A stretch of 64,000 nucleotides of DNA from Methylophilaceae bacterium (GTDB lineage Bacteria > Pseudomonadota > Gammaproteobacteria > Burkholderiales > Methylophilaceae). Positions 62,119 to 64,000 of the stretch are shown here, piece after piece. The notes under the pieces were generated by a model, which made no database searches, was not told the DNA's origin, and worked only from the letters and a program-made list of their open reading frames with translations. The stretch is from contig CAJPFK010000004.1 in assembly GCA_905339275.1 (NCBI GenBank), positions 395,820-459,819 of the forward strand. The letters are read 5' to 3'. A program made the position numbers and the translations under genes. Position 1 is the first letter of the stretch, and each line of letters begins with the position of its first letter.

Positions 62119-64000
62119 ATGATCGCAACAATGCTTAAGTCGATTTTGGGTGAGTCGGGAAAAAGTGCAGACCTGTCGCAGGCGCTTGCTGAGGCGCGCG
62201 GATTGCTGGCTGAATTCAATAGATCAAAATGCCTGGCTGAGTATACGCCGCAGGGCGTTATTGTCGGGGCAAATGAGAATTGGCTCAATGTCATGGGTTA
62301 CGACCAGGCCGAAGTCGTGAATCAGCATCACAGCAAATTTACTGCGCAGGACTACAGTGAAAGCCCGGAATATCGTGTTTTCTGGCAGGCGCTTGGCCAG
62401 GGTCGGGGGCATGCCGGAGCTTACCGGTTAGTCGGCAAGAATGGTGAGGCAGCCTGGATGCAGGGAGAATATTTCCCCCTGCAGGATGCTGACGGAAAAG
62501 TGTGCAAGGTCGTGAGCTGCCTGACTGATGTCACCGCAGACAGGCTCAGAACGATCGCCGGCGAGCGTGAGTTTGATCGCATCAAGGGCGCGATAAACGG
62601 TTCATCAGCGGCCGTGATGACCGTAGACCGGGATTTTATCGTCACTTACGTCAACGAAGCGACCAGGCGGCTTTTCTCAGACAACCTGGAGGAGTTTCGT
62701 AAAGCGTTTCCATCTTTTGACCCATCAGGAATCGTTGGCACCTGCATCGATGTGTTTCACAGGAACCCCTCGCATCAACGCCAATTACTGTCCGATCCTT
62801 CAAGGCTGCCGTTTAAAACCCAGATTAAAGTGGGTTCGCTGAACATCATGCTCTATGTGACAGCCAGCATGGATAAGGAGGGGAATTATATCGGCAATTC
62901 GCTTGAGTGGCGTGATGTGACCGCCGAGATGAATGCTGCCGGTCAAATCAGTGCAATAAACAAGACGCAGGGAGTGATTGAGTTTGATCTGACCGGCAAG
63001 ATCACCAGGGTAAATGAAAATTTTGCCAAGGTCACGGGCTATAGCGAGAACGAGATCGTCGGCCAGCACCACAGCATGTTCATTGATGCGGCCTTCAAAG
63101 GCAGCCAGGAATACAAGGCATTCTGGGAGAAGCTGGGCCGGGGTGAAGCGGATACCGGGTTATACCGGCGGATAGGCAAGGGTGGCCGGGAAATCTGGCT
63201 GCAGGCTAGTTACAACCCGATTCTCGATATGAACGGCAAGCCCTTCAAGGTGGTGAAATATGCTACCGACGTGACGCAATCAAAACTGGCCGACGCAGAC
63301 AATGCCGGGCAGTTGGCTGCGATCGATAAAATCCAGGGCGTCATTGAATTCGACCTGACCGGCAGGATTCTCAAGGTAAACGAGAATTTTGCCAAGGTTA
63401 CGGGCTACAGCGGGAAAGAACTCGTCGGCCAGCATCACAGCCTGTTTGTCGATGCGAAGTACAGGGACAGCCAGTCCTATAAGGAATTCTGGGCCAAACT
63501 GGGCCGGGGCGAAGCCAACGCCGATCAATACAAAAGGCTGGGCAAGGATGGCCGGGAAATCTGGCTGCAAGCTTCCTACAACCCTATCCTCGACCTCAAC
63601 GGCAAGCCTTTCAAGGTCGTCAAATATGCTACCGACGTCACCAGTATCGTCCAGGCCCAGCAAGCCCTGGTCCAGGCCGTTACCGAAACCCGGGAGGTCG
63701 TTGCCGCCGCCAAGGCCGGCGACCTCACCCAACGCATCGCTACCGGCGATAAAACCGGCGACATTGCCAACCTCTGCACCGGCATCAACAACCTGATCGA
63801 CAACATGGCCGACATCATCACCCGCATCAAGGAAGCCAGCGATGCCATCAACACTGCTGCCGGTGAAATATCCGCCGGCAACACCGACCTCTCGCAACGT
63901 ACGGAAGAACAAGCCAGCAGCCTGGAAGAAACGGCCAGCAGCATGGAACAGCTCGCCTCCACCGTCAAGCAGAACGCGGAGAACGCCAAGCAAGCCAACC
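62119..64000 (+). CDS. Multi-PAS methyl-accepting chemotaxis protein, partial
   Basis: The frame is open from the ATG at 62119 to the window end (627 codons seen). Four PAS domains are visible. PAS3 and PAS4 (from about 62975 and 63341) are nearly identical tandem copies on a 366-base unit, each with the motif FDLTGKI...VNENFAKVTGYS and REIWLQASYNPILD. A HAMP-like segment and the start of the MCP signalling helix follow (SAGNTDLSQRTEEQASSLEETAS). There is no membrane helix, so it is a cytoplasmic, Aer-like redox or energy sensor. The C-terminal end is outside the window. Confidence 0.9.
   Translation, partial: MIATMLKSILGESGKSADLSQALAEARGLLAEFNRSKCLAEYTPQGVIVGANENWLNVMGYDQAEVVNQHHSKFTAQDYSESPEYRVFWQALGQGRGHAGAYRLVGKNGEAAWMQGEYFPLQDADGKVCKVVSCLTDVTADRLRTIAGEREFDRIKGAINGSSAAVMTVDRDFIVTYVNEATRRLFSDNLEEFRKAFPSFDPSGIVGTCIDVFHRNPSHQRQLLSDPSRLPFKTQIKVGSLNIMLYVTASMDKEGNYIGNSLEWRDVTAEMNAAGQISAINKTQGVIEFDLTGKITRVNENFAKVTGYSENEIVGQHHSMFIDAAFKGSQEYKAFWEKLGRGEADTGLYRRIGKGGREIWLQASYNPILDMNGKPFKVVKYATDVTQSKLADADNAGQLAAIDKIQGVIEFDLTGRILKVNENFAKVTGYSGKELVGQHHSLFVDAKYRDSQSYKEFWAKLGRGEANADQYKRLGKDGREIWLQASYNPILDLNGKPFKVVKYATDVTSIVQAQQALVQAVTETREVVAAAKAGDLTQRIATGDKTGDIANLCTGINNLIDNMADIITRIKEASDAINTAAGEISAGNTDLSQRTEEQASSLEETASSMEQLASTVKQNAENAKQAN

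Overview
The window looks like the chromosome of a betaproteobacterium, probably order Nitrosomonadales (Gallionella/Sideroxydans/Methylophilaceae-like). This is inferred from gene order (ruvCAB, ybgC-tolQRAB-pal-cpoB, queE-queC, rpsP-rimM-trmD-rplS, plsY/tsaD, rpsU-yqeY-dnaG-rpoD) and protein style, not from a marker search. About half is conserved housekeeping DNA; the rest is accessory and carries most of the interest.

1-9.6 kb holds mixed genes. A partial SEC-C/TPR/methyltransferase gene is coupled to a RelE/RHH toxin-antitoxin pair. A porin lacks a credible start because a tyrosine recombinase gene abuts its 5' end. Then come a Sel1-repeat protein, a GIY-YIG protein, a small zinc ribbon, YjbQ, TrhP (YegQ), a CBS protein, and a MarR repressor whose operator fills the spacer of a strong promoter and recurs before an NTF2-like/EamA exporter operon. 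9.6-24.1 kb is core: yebC-ruvCAB-ybgC-tol-pal-cpoB, queuosine genes, the S16/RimM/TrmD/L19 operon, ogt, xerD and an orphan ribbon-helix-helix regulator.

24.9-35.8 kb is a six-gene co-directional defence locus: AAA ATPase, subtilisin-like protease, hsdM, hsdS, a SIR2 protein and hsdR. The last four genes are chained by 4-base overlaps, so the SIR2 effector is built into a type I restriction operon. 36-42.8 kb returns to core: folB, plsY, tsaD, rpsU, yqeY, dnaG, rpoD and a tRNA-Ile2(CAU).

That tRNA is the attachment site of a 13.5 kb element (about 42,823-56,386). Its 3' half is repeated at 56,350-56,386. The element carries a Vsr endonuclease, a tyrosine integrase, a complete-looking filamentous (inovirus) prophage module (secretin, Zot/pI, pVI, pIII, pVIII, two tiny coat-like proteins, ssDNA-binding protein, Rep, regulators), and an AT-rich cargo block (ParB-like protein, PD-(D/E)XK-like protein, PUA/EVE-like-HNH endonuclease, C5 DNA methyltransferase). 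In the excised circle vsr and the methyltransferase would lie side by side across attP.

56.6-64 kb is a signalling cluster: an XRE regulator with two perfect palindromic operators, a HisKA_2-type PAS kinase overlapping an ANTAR response regulator, a structured leader with a small coupled ORF, a PAS-GGDEF-EAL protein, and a multi-PAS chemoreceptor cut off by the window end. No CRISPR array or rRNA was seen.
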